Part shown: one piece after another, positions 37,234 through 49,388 of the stretch
How the letters are laid out: every line of letters starts with the position of its first letter
Numbering within the stretch: the first letter of the stretch is position 1
The notes under the pieces: model-generated
Seen by the model: the letters and a program-made list of their open reading frames with translations, nothing else
Databases searched by the model: none
Told to the model about the DNA's origin: nothing
Made by a program: the position numbers and the translations under genes
Assembly: GCA_037389465.1 (NCBI GenBank)
Contig: JAZARR010000059.1
Location: 262,001 to 326,000, forward strand
Length of the DNA: 64,000 nucleotides
Direction: 5' to 3'
DNA from: Baylisascaris procyonis
Taxonomy: Eukaryota > Nematoda > Chromadorea > Rhabditida > Ascarididae

Positions 37234-40200
37234 AGTGTGCAGCTGAGATTGCCATGCGTAGCAAGGTATTTGTATAACTGTCACCGATACTAACCTGAGA
37301 GATTATTTCGTTTCGAAGGAAGCATTTGTTGATGATGAATGCTTTATGGCATATGAAAGGCGCTCCCTGAAAATGAATTCACCCTACAGCTATATTCTAA
37401 TAAAAAATGTGACGATCATTTGGTGCGCAACGAAGGGAGATACAGCAAATGTGAAGTACACAGCACACGGTGATGCAAATATGGAGGCATTAAAAGCACC
37501 TCCTGTTGAACTAAAAATGCCTGCTAGTGGATAAGGAAGCGATCTGCGTCGAAGTAATCCAATAACATAAAAAACACGGTGATCCATCTAGTGTTCCACA
37601 ACGCACAATCGCAGTTTGCATTCCACTCACATGTACATATCAAACAATCTGCACCATTCAAATTCATCCCTAACAATTGATGCGTACAACAAATACAGAT
37701 GAAAATCTCGAAAATTTTCATTCCAACGTGTAATATCAGTCGGTGATACAGTGCTACTCAGTCCCTCAAAAGATGATCAATTGGCTTCGAAGATCGATTT
37801 CCCATTGTGATTATATTCACATAAATTCCTTTATCGCAAAATTAGTTGAAATTCTCGGGTGGAGGGGGGGCAGAAGGACACAAAGAGGCGTATAATGTGC
37901 CTCTTGTAAACAGTTGCTGGGACAAAAAATTGAGGACACGAAAACGTGCATATTGCATAGAACCATAAAATGGAAGAGATTATAGGGTTCATGCTATGCA
38001 ACATACAAAAAGATGAACTTCCTGAGAATAAAACAGTCTGTCAAGCAGAAAAAGTTGATAGCAATAAAATTAGAGATAAGAAATGAATGACGTCTTCGCT
38101 AACCAATCTAAAGAGTCGTTTTGCATTGGAGTGAGGTGATCGGCAATCGAGATCTCACTCGCGATGACTTTACTTTCTTGAAATCAACTGTTAACTCACA
38201 TGGTTATCACTTTCCAACCTAAATTATAAATTACACAATTGAGCTGACCTGTTTCCTTTCGATTTAAATTTAATTCTATGTTTTTTGTTCTAATCCATAT
38301 TTTTCTAGCAATAGCGGTCTACTACACTAAAGTAACGTGTACTTTACAGTCTTTCCATTCTCATCACCTCGTTAAATCCAGCGATCCGGAATTTTCACGC
38401 GCGGTCCGGGTTGACTAATCCGAGTCTTGCGACATTATAGTCCTCTGGTCCAGATTCGAAGCTGCCTGCTTCGGTCCTCTTTGGTGTTTCTTGCCTCGGC
38501 TAGGCCTTTCTTTTCCAGTTCCCCAAAGAATCGTGTTAATAAACGAGTCAGAGATACGTTCATTCACGCTCCCCTGTTTGCTTCGAAAACATTGTCTGAG
38601 CTGTGATTCCGCACGGGCAAAAACTGTGTTTGCTGTTCGTGGTTAAGGGTTCAGCAGATGATTCTGTTAACTACACTATAAAAAGACAAGTCCTACCTTT
38701 ATGTCCTCGCACTGGGCAAGTACTTCCCACAATTATCTTAGTATTTGCATAGTCGCACCGCAGCGGATCCAAAAACCACGCATTTAAACAGAATAAGCAT
38801 TTATGATCTGCCTCCTAAGTTGTATGTGTGCAGTGGATTTCGAAAGGGTGCAGTGCCCGAGCGGCAGTAAATTTTTGCATTTTTTTCGCATCAAACTCTT
38901 TTCATTCGATGTCTTCGCGAGGCATTGCAGATGCAACTGCACCGTGCTATAAACATTCTTCAATGAGATTGCAGTGGGACGACTATGTTGTCCACCTAAA
39001 CATACTAACAACGAAGGGCGTTCCCTCGAGAAATTCAGCTCTATTGGCTTATACTAATTTAGACGATGCTAGACGACCTTACTTGTCACTTTTTTATCGG
39101 TCGGCAACATGAACAGAATGCTGCTTAATGACCTTTCCAGTGGACAGGTTGCCTAAAAATTCTATATTTCAGATAACTGGTAGAAATTTATTCAAATTAC
39201 AGGAAGAGATATAGGTGCGCTGATGAATGTTACGATATACAAACGAGCGTTTTCAACGTCCAGCGTTTATTCGACAGTGCGGAAAAAGGCGAACACCATA
39301 TTTCCATTGTATGCAACCTTAATATACCTAAAACCTTTCTCATTACGCTACCTTCCATAACCTAAAACGTCGGCGTTCAACACTGCGCTTTCCCTTCACA
39401 CATCGTTTATTCGACCTCACCCCCATTGCATAATTCTGCATATGGCTATAAGTAGAATGATTTCAAAATTCGTGAGATCGTCACAAATTTAGCCATTTGA
39501 GGGATACGTGCCAACGTCCATCTCGCAACTGCATCGATTTCACGATAAAATACCGACAACAAATGCACATCCCTGAAAAGCGCCAATCGGCAAATCACCG
39601 CTGTGTTGTTATGGATTTCTAGAATAGTCACAGCCACATTCTGACCATGGGCCTTGGTCATCACCTCTTTTCACGATGGAGTGCATTTATTTTCAACGCA
39701 GCAGAGAAAAAAAGGTATCGTTATCATCGTGCAATCGGCGCTCATCAGCAATAACATCAACTTATCGGCAACTCCAAAGAACATACTAAATATGAACGAC
39801 TTTACTTCCCTCAGTGTCCATACTGAAGGATTACTGATTCATTCGCGCAGATTTAGTTGCAAGAAGATAACCTTAAGCAAAGGTGAAAGTACAATGGAAA
39901 AGGAAACGAGGCATTGCCATATATAAGGAATATTCCGATATAAAACCGGAAAATGTAAAAAACAGAAACCGACCGGAAAACGTTAAGGCACAAATCATAC
40001 AATATGTGTGTGCGTCTGTGTATTATGTGTAGAGAAAAAAGCAGAAATGAAACGTCAATGAAATGCGGGCATTGCGCATGTAATGAAAGAAATTCAAATG
40101 AAGTGAATAGGCTTGTAGAGTGGTCTAGAGGTACAATGCATAAAAAGATTCAGGAATCAAAGATGAAAGACATAAGATCTGGATTCCGGAATCGGAAGTT

Positions 40201-42774
40201 GGGCTTCTCGAGGCATTCCGAGTCATTGCCCTTTCCGATCTCTGAACTACGAAATTCTGCATCGTCCACATATATTTCAATGTAAGTATTCATAATAAAC
40301 AGAAGTGAATATAACTGTGATTCTTAAGAGACATCAGACGTGGCCGTATACTGTTGAAGTACGGCACCGTCAACAAAAGGATGTTGAGACAAGTTTTTGA
40401 AAAACTTGTGTCAACAAAAGGATGCTGAGACAAGTTTTTGAAACACTTGTTCATGCATAAAAACAATTACCCATATATCCAAAATGAGCTTATCTTATGC
40501 ATTTATCTTTGGAACGTGACGCTATTAAAGATGTTGCAGAAATAAACGTAGGTCACTCTAAAATCGAAAATCTTACTAGCAGTAAACAAGGGATGCGTCG
40601 TGCACAAAAACCAAATTGCTTTAGGTGAAATGAATTTCATTGTCTGCTCCAGGATGCGACAGATTGCTGTAACGAAGGAAACAAGACGATAATTCACCGT
40701 AACTTTTTCATTTTTCAAGAAGAAGTAGCACAATAGCACTGCACCAAACGATAGGTAAAATGCTAAAGCACAGTGATGACTGAATAGGAAGATAAAGCGA
40801 ATGGGAGTGCACAACGCATGAGGAAAAACCAACGGATCCATTCAGCTGTCTTGGAGATTTTATTCGAAAGCAGCTCAAAGTGAGCAAATATGAGTTCCGA
40901 AACATTCAAGGAGTCGAAAGCTGATAATGAACCATCTCCGCATTAAAACACCTCACAAATGTTCAACCACAAGCATACTTCCTCGATACACTATAGACGA
41001 AACCATTCTTCTGTACTAATGAATCAATAAGGATTTCAGTTCGCAATCGTTCTCAACCAATACTTACAAATGGACTGTTGGATTAAGGACTCATACCGAT
41101 ACACCTGAACGTTGACGAGTTTTCATGCGTTCGCAGTAGGTGTACGGTCTTAACTTGTCAATGCTCTTGACGACTATCCTTTATATTCGTTTTGGATGTG
41201 TAGATGTGGGCTTGTAATGCATTGTGCTTATCAATCACTTTTTTGAACGATGAACAGAACATAGCGGAGAGGAAATAAACGGAGACAAATGAAGTTGCTT
41301 TTTAGTTGTCTCATGTTCTATTATAAGTGAATGATGAAATTGGCAAAATTTACAGAGGAGGGGGATGGGGATACGAACAACTTGAAAATCCCATTCTTCT
41401 TCCCGTTCTATGGTTTTTCTTTGTTCATTTACGAATAAAGACTTTCCTACCACTACTATTACAGTGGTAATTTATTTCCAAATACTTATAACAAAAAGGA
41501 AGTGCTCCATTTTGCTTTATTCTATTTCGTTACTCATATATGTTTACCTCGATTTCTATAAGCGAATAAAGTTGCTCATTGCTAATGTTAGAGGATGGCG
41601 GAATGAATATATTTCAAAATGTACTGCAACTCTAACTCTTCATCTTATTTTAACAACAAAAAACATCTTTATTTCGCAATAAGCGAAGCATTTAATGTGC
41701 AACTGACACAACGAGTATTTTAAATTGCTGTTATGCTGCACTGCGATTCTATTGCGTTCAAATTGTTATCTTTGCCGGTCGCTGTTTCATGATCGCGATT
41801 GTTTCAACTCAACTTTGCGTTGCATTAGGTTGGGAGGGACGGATATTATGCTGCAATGTATGCTGCTGAATGCTGCTTATTGCAGCGAAAAAAATTGCAT
41901 CACGAATGAGCCGTTTGCACTAATGGAGTTTGCGAACTTTAACGTTATATGCATGGCGGAATGACGTTAAAGCTGCACTAATAACGATCACTCCTGATGT
42001 ATGTAGTCAGTGCGTTTTTTTCTTTTATTTCATCCTTTTTTTGCTGGATAAGTAGAGGCGATATGGTGATGAGTGGCGGCTGACATATGGGAGGAATCAG
42101 CTAGAACGAAGACCAGGCTCCTTCGATGTTATCGTTTCCTGCTCTTCTGTATTTATCACTTGCATGTGTTAGATCTTAGGCGCTTTTGTTGAACGGAGAT
42201 AGGCGTCGGTCATCATTTAACCGGAAGACTGTTATCGTTTAAAAGAAAGAGAAGGGAAAATGAATGAGTGGGGAGGTGGGGAAGCGACGTTCCCATCACG
42301 ATGAGGCTGAGTGCGTCCGCCGCCAACTCCCCTATTTAGCCTCCTTCCCAGATTTTGGTATCGGATCCCTGTTTCCACTTAGGCGACGTGAGCTCGTAGA
42401 ATCTCACAACGACGTGTGGTATCTGAGATAAAGTGTTTCGTTCGATGCATACAGCAGTGAAAAGGATTCTGTTGTCGACATGCATAAACAGTTGTCGTAC
42501 AAAGTGTTCCTTTGTATAGTAAGGAGGGGTGGTCTGATTTATTTGTTCCTTTGAAGAGATCGGCTAGAAATTCACTTCTCATCGCATGCGGATTTGTCGC
42601 GATACTTCCCTGTCCGTCTTACACCTCCTCACTAACCCCACCATCGCTCAAACGCAGCTATTAGGTTTCATGACCCATGTCTCCAGCTCCTAGCTGCTAC
42701 ACCTCTCTCCTAGTTCCTCATAAGCTGAAGAACTGAGGTGTTTGATGGAGTATGTTGATATAAGTTTAAGTGAA
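37234..42774. other. Intergenic; exon-like open frames only
   Basis: No identifiable gene. Minus-strand exon-like pieces include 39446-39664 (DVHLLSVFYREIDAVARWTL after a ttttcag acceptor) and 40503-40841 (hydrophobic SHHCALAFYLSFGAVLLCYF, after cctattcag). 38380-38640 is more GC-rich than its surroundings and contains TTAATAAACGAGTCAG, reminiscent of an LTR R region, but no paired end was found. Confidence 0.4.
40369..40450 (+). repeat. 41-bp tandem duplication containing a hairpin
   Basis: Two head-to-tail copies (40369-40409 and 40410-40450) start GTCAACAAAAGGATG and end AACTTGT / CACTTGT. They differ at two positions by eye. The first copy contains a perfect 10-bp palindromic stem, acaagttttt-g-aaaaacttgt; the second has one mismatch in it. 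Confidence 0.9.
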
Positions 42775-42784
42775 CTAATTTCAG
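42775..42784 (+). other. Probable trans-splice acceptor of tim22
   Basis: actaatttcag ends 19 bases before the ATG at 42804. A T-rich CAG acceptor just upstream of the start codon, with no upstream coding exon, is the usual sign of spliced-leader addition in nematodes. Confidence 0.6.
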
Positions 42785-42803
42785 TCAGCGGGTGGAAAGC
42801 CGG

Positions 42804-45800
42804 ATGGCTGCGGCGTTCGGGAAGGGAATTCCTCTTGAGGAGTTGTTTGGAAACCCGTTTCTTGAAAAAAGGGAACGAGTTAGTGCCGAAGAGGAAGAAG
42901 GAACTCGGCAAGAATTCATTTACAGTCCATCGAATTACTGCATCATGATGGATGAGATGATCGGCTCAAGAACGCGCCCTTGGAATCCGCAGCGAGTGCC
43001 TATCAAACCTATGCAGGTTTGCATTTTTTGAGTGAGTGAGCAAGCGTAGTCTTCCCAAGTCATTGTTTCAGTTAACTGAATATAGGTCACTGAAGAAAAT
43101 GTACAGGGAACGGCTGGAGAGGATAAGAGCGGTTGCCAAAGTAGGGAGCCAGGAGAAATCATTAACAGATTTTGGGCATGTAAAGTTCAATGCGTATCAT
43201 CTGCTACTAAGCCATTCTTATTTCATCTGTGAATTGCTTATATTACTTCGGTGAAGGTACCATCTCATATAAGATTTTATTAGAGTTGTGGTAGTATTAT
43301 AGCTGAAATAGCTACGATTATACTGTAGGATGCACGGAATGATATAGAGAAAAACTACAAAACTATGAATGGAAACCGAGTGTCGACTGTCTTGTGTGGT
43401 GCTGTAACATTATTACGTCTTCGGTCTAAAATAAAAGTGCTGTATTTCTAAACTTAACGGATTACCTAGGCAGTTAAAATGCCAAGCTCATTTTATGCAC
43501 GCCAAATTTTAAAAGATTATTTGCTTTAAGAAAATCGTCTGGGATGAGCAGTGGATGTTTCGATGAGAAATGTTGTACATCACCAATGTGGCTATCTTGC
43601 TCGACGACATAGAACAATTCACTCAATTCTTATCGCTGAGAAAGTGAAATATTGTGACTCATTTCATTGGCAAATCATTTAGAAATTCTGCATTAGTTAT
43701 TGCGTATAAATGAAAATTGTTCTCGTTGATGAGAACCGAGTTAGCAACCTTTATTCAGCTTCCGACTTCACTCCTCTTCAAATCCCATTAGTAGAGATAT
43801 TTCTGCTCTGTCGCCTCACAGCTCATGTAAAAATGTTATTTTAGAAAAACCCGGTGTTTATAATAACGAGAATAACAGTTCTTTTAGAGGGGAGTAGTAA
43901 ATATGCAATAGAGGGAGAACAGTTGTGTACAATAAATAATGGACTGTTGATTTCTTAGGTAATATCACGATTATTATCTGGAATTTGTGTGAAATTATAA
44001 AACTTCTCTGAACATGAAATAAACAAAAAAAAAACGTCACTCGAATCTTCATAGCATTTCAGTTGTCTGCGTTATTTGATACATTTCACATTAAAAAATA
44101 GATAAGGTTCGAATCATTGGCTGATATTGCATCTCTACAGAACAACTTAATTTTTTTTTTTGTTTTTTTTTTGCAAAAATTGCTTTGGTCCACTGCGGCG
44201 TCCTGTTTACTGAGCCATTTCTTATATTCGATTCACTAAGCATACTGGGCCAAAGGACTCTGTCTTATATGCGCTTCCATTTCCTACACGCGCTACAATT
44301 GATAGCCAAAAGCTAGCAGGCCTATTGAGCCATATTGCGAAATTCACCCTCAGATCTGAAGGTTTTGAGTTGTGGTAGATAGGAGGTCTACGCACTTAAT
44401 AACAACCATTATGCGGATACATCCTTTGGGTTCACTAGAATTTCTGAGACAGCAATCAGTGAGGTTTGACTGTCGTACCTTAGTGGTTAGTCTTGAATAG
44501 CTTCGCTATCGAAAATAGACTAGATAGCTGATCATTATACGATCGTTCATCCAAGCTTTTTAGATGCTGACATTACCGGAAATGACGAAAGAAGAGCTGT
44601 TTATGAGTCGGCTAATGGAGAATTGCGCATTCAAATCACTACTAGCAGGAGTATTGGGCTATGGCGTTGGCGTTGCATTCGGTTTATTTACAGCCTCTGT
44701 GGATCCACAAATGTCGATGGTTGGCGGGGATCCATCCAAACCAGTAAGTATGCAATCCTCATCACTATATTAAAACTAACCTAAGAGTCGATATTTAAAC
44801 CTGCAAAGTTCGATATTGATGGATTAGTGAAGATCAGTAGTTGATGAAGTTTCGAAATAGAGTTGTTTGTGAGAGTGAACTGCAAAGTATGGTTGCTAGT
44901 CAAATGGTTGAGTTCACTGAAAAATTTAATGGAGAAGGATCATTAAGTTACGATAAGTTCCACAGCTAACCGCTATCCTTCGTAGCTATTCTTCTTTCGC
45001 ACTTTTCGAAGGTCTATCAAAAATTTGCAATGATCCCCTCGGCAACATCATGTCACTGCATATATGTCCTTCCTGCAACTGGCTCAGATCGCTGTTCTCT
45101 GATTCTCTCCTCCCAACCTACGAACTTGATTGCGACAGCATCTAGCAAACAAATTGTAAGGTGGTCCCTGAACGGCAGAAATTTTAATCCATTTTCCTTT
45201 TTTTTTCTGCTGTTCCAAAACTCTTTGTTATGAGTGTAGCCACAACCTCAAATTCAGCTGTCTTGTCACGACTGCCATTTTTATTCAGAGAGCAAGGGTG
45301 AGTGAAAGGGGGGGGGCGGTTTATGGTTTATCGATTCAAGCTGGTGACTTAATTTACGAGAGCGTTGAAGGTGAATTTCGTCCGACCCATAATTTCATTC
45401 GAATAGATCATATTCCATACGAATTATTTTTTCAACTAAACCTTAAAACTGCAAGTCATATGTATTCTACAATGGTGGAATGTGATCCACTAAACGAGCC
45501 TTTCGTAACGATTCTGTAAAAGCGATCGATTCCGAAGTCAAACGGATTACCAGAAGTCCTACCATTATTTCTAAGTGTTTGAGAAAACGCTTTTGGCCAG
45601 CTAAAATGCAAAGACAGAAATCTAAATATTCTTTTTTATGTTTTTTTTAGTTGACGTTGAAAGAGACTTGGCGGGAAATGAAAGGGCGCATGTGGTCGTA
45701 CGGTAAGAATTTCGGTTCGATAGGGTTGATGTTCGCGGGCAGCGAGTGCCTTCTGGAGACGTATCGGGCGAAAAGCGACTGGAAGAATGGCACATACTCA

Positions 45801-45914
45801 GGCGCAATTGTTGGTGGCTTACTTGGGTTGAGAGCTGGGGTCAAACCGGCGTTGTTTGGCGCAGCCGGTTTCGCAGCTTTCTCCACTGTTATTGATTACT
45901 ATATGAGGAGGTAG
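42804..45914 (+). CDS. TIMM22: Mitochondrial import inner membrane translocase subunit Tim22
   Basis: Tim22 is the channel-forming core of the carrier translocase, which inserts multi-pass metabolite carriers into the mitochondrial inner membrane. Exons 42804-43016, 44564-44743 and 45651-45914 are all phase 0 and give 218 residues, close to the usual 190-200 plus a longer N terminus. The acidic N-terminal part contains [20 protein letters not shown], a conserved pre-membrane segment. The family block starts with [19 protein letters not shown] and continues to [10 protein letters not shown]. The last exon holds [20 protein letters not shown], then the final helices ending [15 protein letters not shown]. 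The two cysteines in ENCAFK and SECLLE correspond to the disulfide-forming pair of the family. Donors are CAG|gtttgc and CCA|gtaagt; acceptors are ctttttag and ttttttag. The gene stands alone; the next identified gene starts 3.5 kb downstream. Confidence 0.96.
45308..45316 (+). repeat. Poly(G) run, G9
   Basis: Nine consecutive G on the coding strand in the second intron of tim22. Confidence 0.9.
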
Positions 45915-46550
45915 TCCACTGCATTAAATGAGAAGAGTGAGGAGTAAAAGAGCATGCAAATGCATGCGATGCTGTACAAAAGAAGGACGTAAAACAGTCT
46001 GACTGGTTTGTCATATCCGAACAGACGGTTTTCAAATCGAGATCCGAGGTGGAAAGAGTACAAGTAGCAGACGATGTCACCTCGTAATCCTCTGATTGTT
46101 ACCGATGTCATGTGACGCATATTGCGCTATACGTCTTGATATTTATGTAATAACGTTAAAGACAAAAAGTTCGTGCCTATAGCAACTCGAGCGAATTTAA
46201 ACGTTGGCGTCAAATTGCTTCTTCCTGTTGGCGCCTAAATTTGAGACATATCTTTCAGAATATGTACAACTTCCACATGTTGCATCCCACATTATTCCCT
46301 ATTATCTAGGTGAGATTGTATATATGCAAGGAGCGAAACGTATGTGCAAGAAGGGGCGACGTTGGTTATCACCCATTCTAATACCATGTTCTTTGGTTTT
46401 GAGGTTGTGGTTTCCCGAGGAAAGTTCATCGGAAATGATTGCGTCATTGGATTGGGTTTGTTCAAGTTTGGTACATTTTAAAATAGGTGTTCATTGTACC
46501 CTTGCTTGTGGTTCTGTGTTTGCATACACACAGCAGTGTCCGTGTTGCAG

Positions 46551-46712
46551 TCGTATTCAATGCGGGTGGATGACGAAGTTCCTGTGCAGTTAGATGTTTT
46601 TTATTCATATGAAAGCAGCGAATGGGATAGCGTCTCCTTTGCAACTGTAGAGCCGATGTTTTTCCGTTTCGCTGAGTTTCGTTTCCGTTTCTGCCTGGCG
46701 AAATGGTTTTAG
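46551..46712 (+). CDS. Possible terminal exon of an unidentified gene
   Basis: After a good acceptor (gtgttgcag) one frame reads 53 residues to TAG, including SYSMRVDDEVPVQLDVFYSY and a basic/aromatic C terminus. An AATAAA signal lies about 390 bases downstream. No upstream exon or family could be assigned. Confidence 0.2.
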   Translation, partial: SYSMRVDDEVPVQLDVFYSYESSEWDSVSFATVEPMFFRFAEFRFRFCLAKWF

Positions 46713-47101
46713 GCATCCGTTGCAAATGAAATACTTCCATTCCTTCATTCAGAATACCACCGAAGGTGTGGGATCCTTGACAAGTTCATTTCCTTATATC
46801 GCAAGCCGCAGCCTAATTCTCCTGTCACATCCCAGCCGACTCCAGAACATGTGAAAGGAGAGAGAAAGGAAGAAAAACATCGGAAAAAAACGAAAGTGAA
46901 GAAAGAAACTCATAAAAAGTGGGGTTGCAAACTGGTTTTGAAAGTTTGAAACCACAGTAACTTTCTATTTTCAAATTTGAGGATGTGCAGAGCCTTATTT
47001 GCAGAGGAGGTGACAACATCGTCTTTATTCAGGTCGCAAACAGTAAAAGTAGTCGGTTTCTGATGGTAGTGTTTGAATATTTGTAGCTCTCATTATGTGT
47101 A

Positions 47102-47107
47102 AATAAA
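47102..47107 (+). terminator. Candidate polyadenylation signal (AATAAA)
   Basis: AATAAA on the plus strand in a T/G-rich context, the only clear one between tim22 and LMBRD2. It could serve a long tim22 3' UTR or an unrecognised gene at 46.2-47.1 kb. Confidence 0.35.
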
Positions 47108-47665
47108 ATTGTGAGTGAGATTGTTATGATTGTTATGCTTTATTTGAATAATATTGTCTTATAAGATGATTTTCTAATAGATGTAAGTGGACTCGAGTTA
47201 TTTTCTTTGTCCACATCTCCCCCCTTCAAAAGTCTGCTAAAATGCAGCAATTTTTTGGACAGTACAGAAATTATCTACTCACGGATAAGTTTTGCTTCCA
47301 CTCGGCAGCAAAAGGTATTGTAGACCTGACTCAAAACGGAAGTTTATAATGTAAGCGGAAACACCGTCGTGAAATCCCGGAAACATCAACGAATGCGACC
47401 GTTGATTTTTAATCCGTTTTCATGGTCGGACACTGAGGTTTTAGGCAACTATTGGAAATGAAAGAAATCTGTTGATTTTTGAATTGCAATGTCTAATACT
47501 TTCATTGGAATAATTCTATGTGTTTAATAGGTTTTGGGATACCAATTGTTTTGCGTTGATTTGTTGTTTACTTTCACAGAGATCTTTAATAAAAGTTTTT
47601 ATTGCGTAAGAGTGCTTCCAAATAAACAATACGTCACTCATCGTTGCAATATTTGTTGGCAGCTG

Positions 47666-47860
47666 ATGTCGATAGGGACGTCTCGATGTAATCACCTCCA
47701 CACGCTGGATCGAGAGACATCACCGTGCCACCATTGTTTATTCTGCCATCATCCGGTGGGAACTATTTTAAAATCTCCGAAGAGAATTCGTGAAGAAGAT
47801 CCCGGTCACTTAAGTAATCGGTATAGAAATGCGTTGCGTGCTGCTAATTCGATGTCGTAG
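47666..47860 (+). CDS. Possible small Cys/His-rich protein or exon
   Basis: ATG at 47666 lies three bases after a tgttggcag acceptor and opens a 64-codon frame to TAG. It contains clustered metal-ligand-type residues (SRCNHLHTL, then SPCHHCLFCHHPVG) and a basic tail (SPKRIREEDPGHLSNRYRNA). The open frame extends 44 codons upstream with CNICWQLM, so it may be part of a larger exon. No family recognised. Confidence 0.25.
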   Translation: MSIGTSRCNHLHTLDRETSPCHHCLFCHHPVGTILKSPKRIREEDPGHLSNRYRNALRAANSMS

Positions 47861-48148
47861 TGAAGGAGAGTAGGGGGAGACGTTGCCGCCCTTTATATTC
47901 TCACACAGACCACCAATACATTTTTGTGCGTGTAACGTAAAATACGAAAATTTGGAGTGAGCGGCGAGGGTTGGTTGTTGAGAGTTCCGGATTTAGAAGG
48001 CCTCTGGAGCAACACTGGTATGTAATAACTGGCTTGGAGACATTACCGCTTATGTAGAAGTTCGTGTGCTGGGTAAGGGGGGTTTATGATAGAGCTCAAA
48101 AAAGTTTTATACCGAGAAAGTTTCCACAGTGAACGAGTAACACCCGCT

Positions 48149-48160
48149 GGGGGGGGGGGG
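48149..48160 (+). repeat. Poly(G) run, G12
   Basis: Twelve consecutive G on the plus strand, 1.2 kb upstream of the LMBRD2 start. Confidence 0.9.
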
Positions 48161-49368
48161 AGGATCAGGGATAAGTATGTAGGTTTCGTGTCTGAGCGCA
48201 ACACCGGTTTCAACAGGGGAAGAAAAATCGTGAAATGATGGTGTTATAGGAAGTTCTCTAATAAATGTGGGTTGTCTAAGAAATATTAGGAATATTCGTC
48301 TACTTTAACAGACGTCTGGTGTGAAATATGTTACGGCGGTTCAACTGGATAAAGAACAGGTATAGCGCAGTTCAAAACAAACTGTAAGGTAACGTTGAGG
48401 TGAATAACTGAATATACGTTTTCACGTGGTACCGACATTTGGGAGTACGAGACCATTTCCCTATTGCTGATGTGTATCAATTTTCAGCATTCGTTATTTC
48501 AAATGCAGCACATGACAGGAAATTGAGTGACATTTGTAAGGTGGATTACTACTTGATGTGGGCTTATCGCGGTGGTTTTCATTCAGTTTTGCATTATCTT
48601 CGATAGGTTATTCGTGAAGCCGATCTAGTAATAGTAACGTTTTGATTCTTGCAACGTCGAGGTGGGCATTTGTTTCCGTCAACAAATTTTGACGTTTCAT
48701 GGATACCTCTTAGAATATAGCTACGCGGAGGTTTAGGGAATCGGAAAGCTTTTTATCTACGGACTGAGGATGATCGGTGCTGGCAACTTTGAGTGTTATG
48801 AATGCATATAAAGTTTTTGAGATGTTCGACATCCGCGTAGGAATCTGAGAGTTCAGCAGTCCACACGATTATTCTGAAAAAAAGGAGATAGAATGGTGAA
48901 TTGAAATCCATATTGTTGTGGAATTGTGTGACGGCGGCGATATGAATGATTCTTATAAACATGTTGAGTGATTTCCAATTTCCGCCGATAAACCTATTAA
49001 TACTTTTTGACTTTTCTTGTTCGTCGATGCCTCCTCTCCCTTCCTTTCCGCTGTTCGAAGTCTCTTAACGTCACAATAGTTCCACTCACTCCGTAACTGA
49101 AAATCATCTTTTTATGTTCCATTAGCGTACTCTGAGGGGGATGAGGGGAGGGACATGGGGTTGACCATCTGCAGCGCAGTTGTGTCGAGTTGTCTGGGAA
49201 ATGTCCGTGGAATAATTGTTGTTGTCATTATATTAGTTCCAGTTTTTTAATTTCCTAAAATCAGCTCGTGAGCAGTTCACAGTTGAAATGTTTGAGGAAT
49301 TGCATGAGTGCACAGCATGAGTTGCGTTAGTTTGGTGTCGATAAATCTGTCTGCTGCAAAGTGAATAT

Positions 49369-49378
49369 GTCCTTTCAG
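49369..49378 (+). other. Probable trans-splice acceptor of the LMBRD2 gene
   Basis: gtcctttcag ends ten bases before the ATG at 49389. No coding exon was found upstream, which fits spliced-leader addition. Confidence 0.6.
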
Positions 49379-49388
49379 AAAGGTGGTG

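Larger units (their letters stand above)
45915..49368. other. Intergenic between tim22 and LMBRD2; weak coding candidates
   Basis: Holds the tim22 3' flank, two weak plus-strand coding candidates and an AATAAA signal at 47102-47107. A 129-codon plus frame opens at 46204 with no recognisable family. 47.9-49.3 kb shows nothing beyond the G12 run at 48149-48160. Confidence 0.4.
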
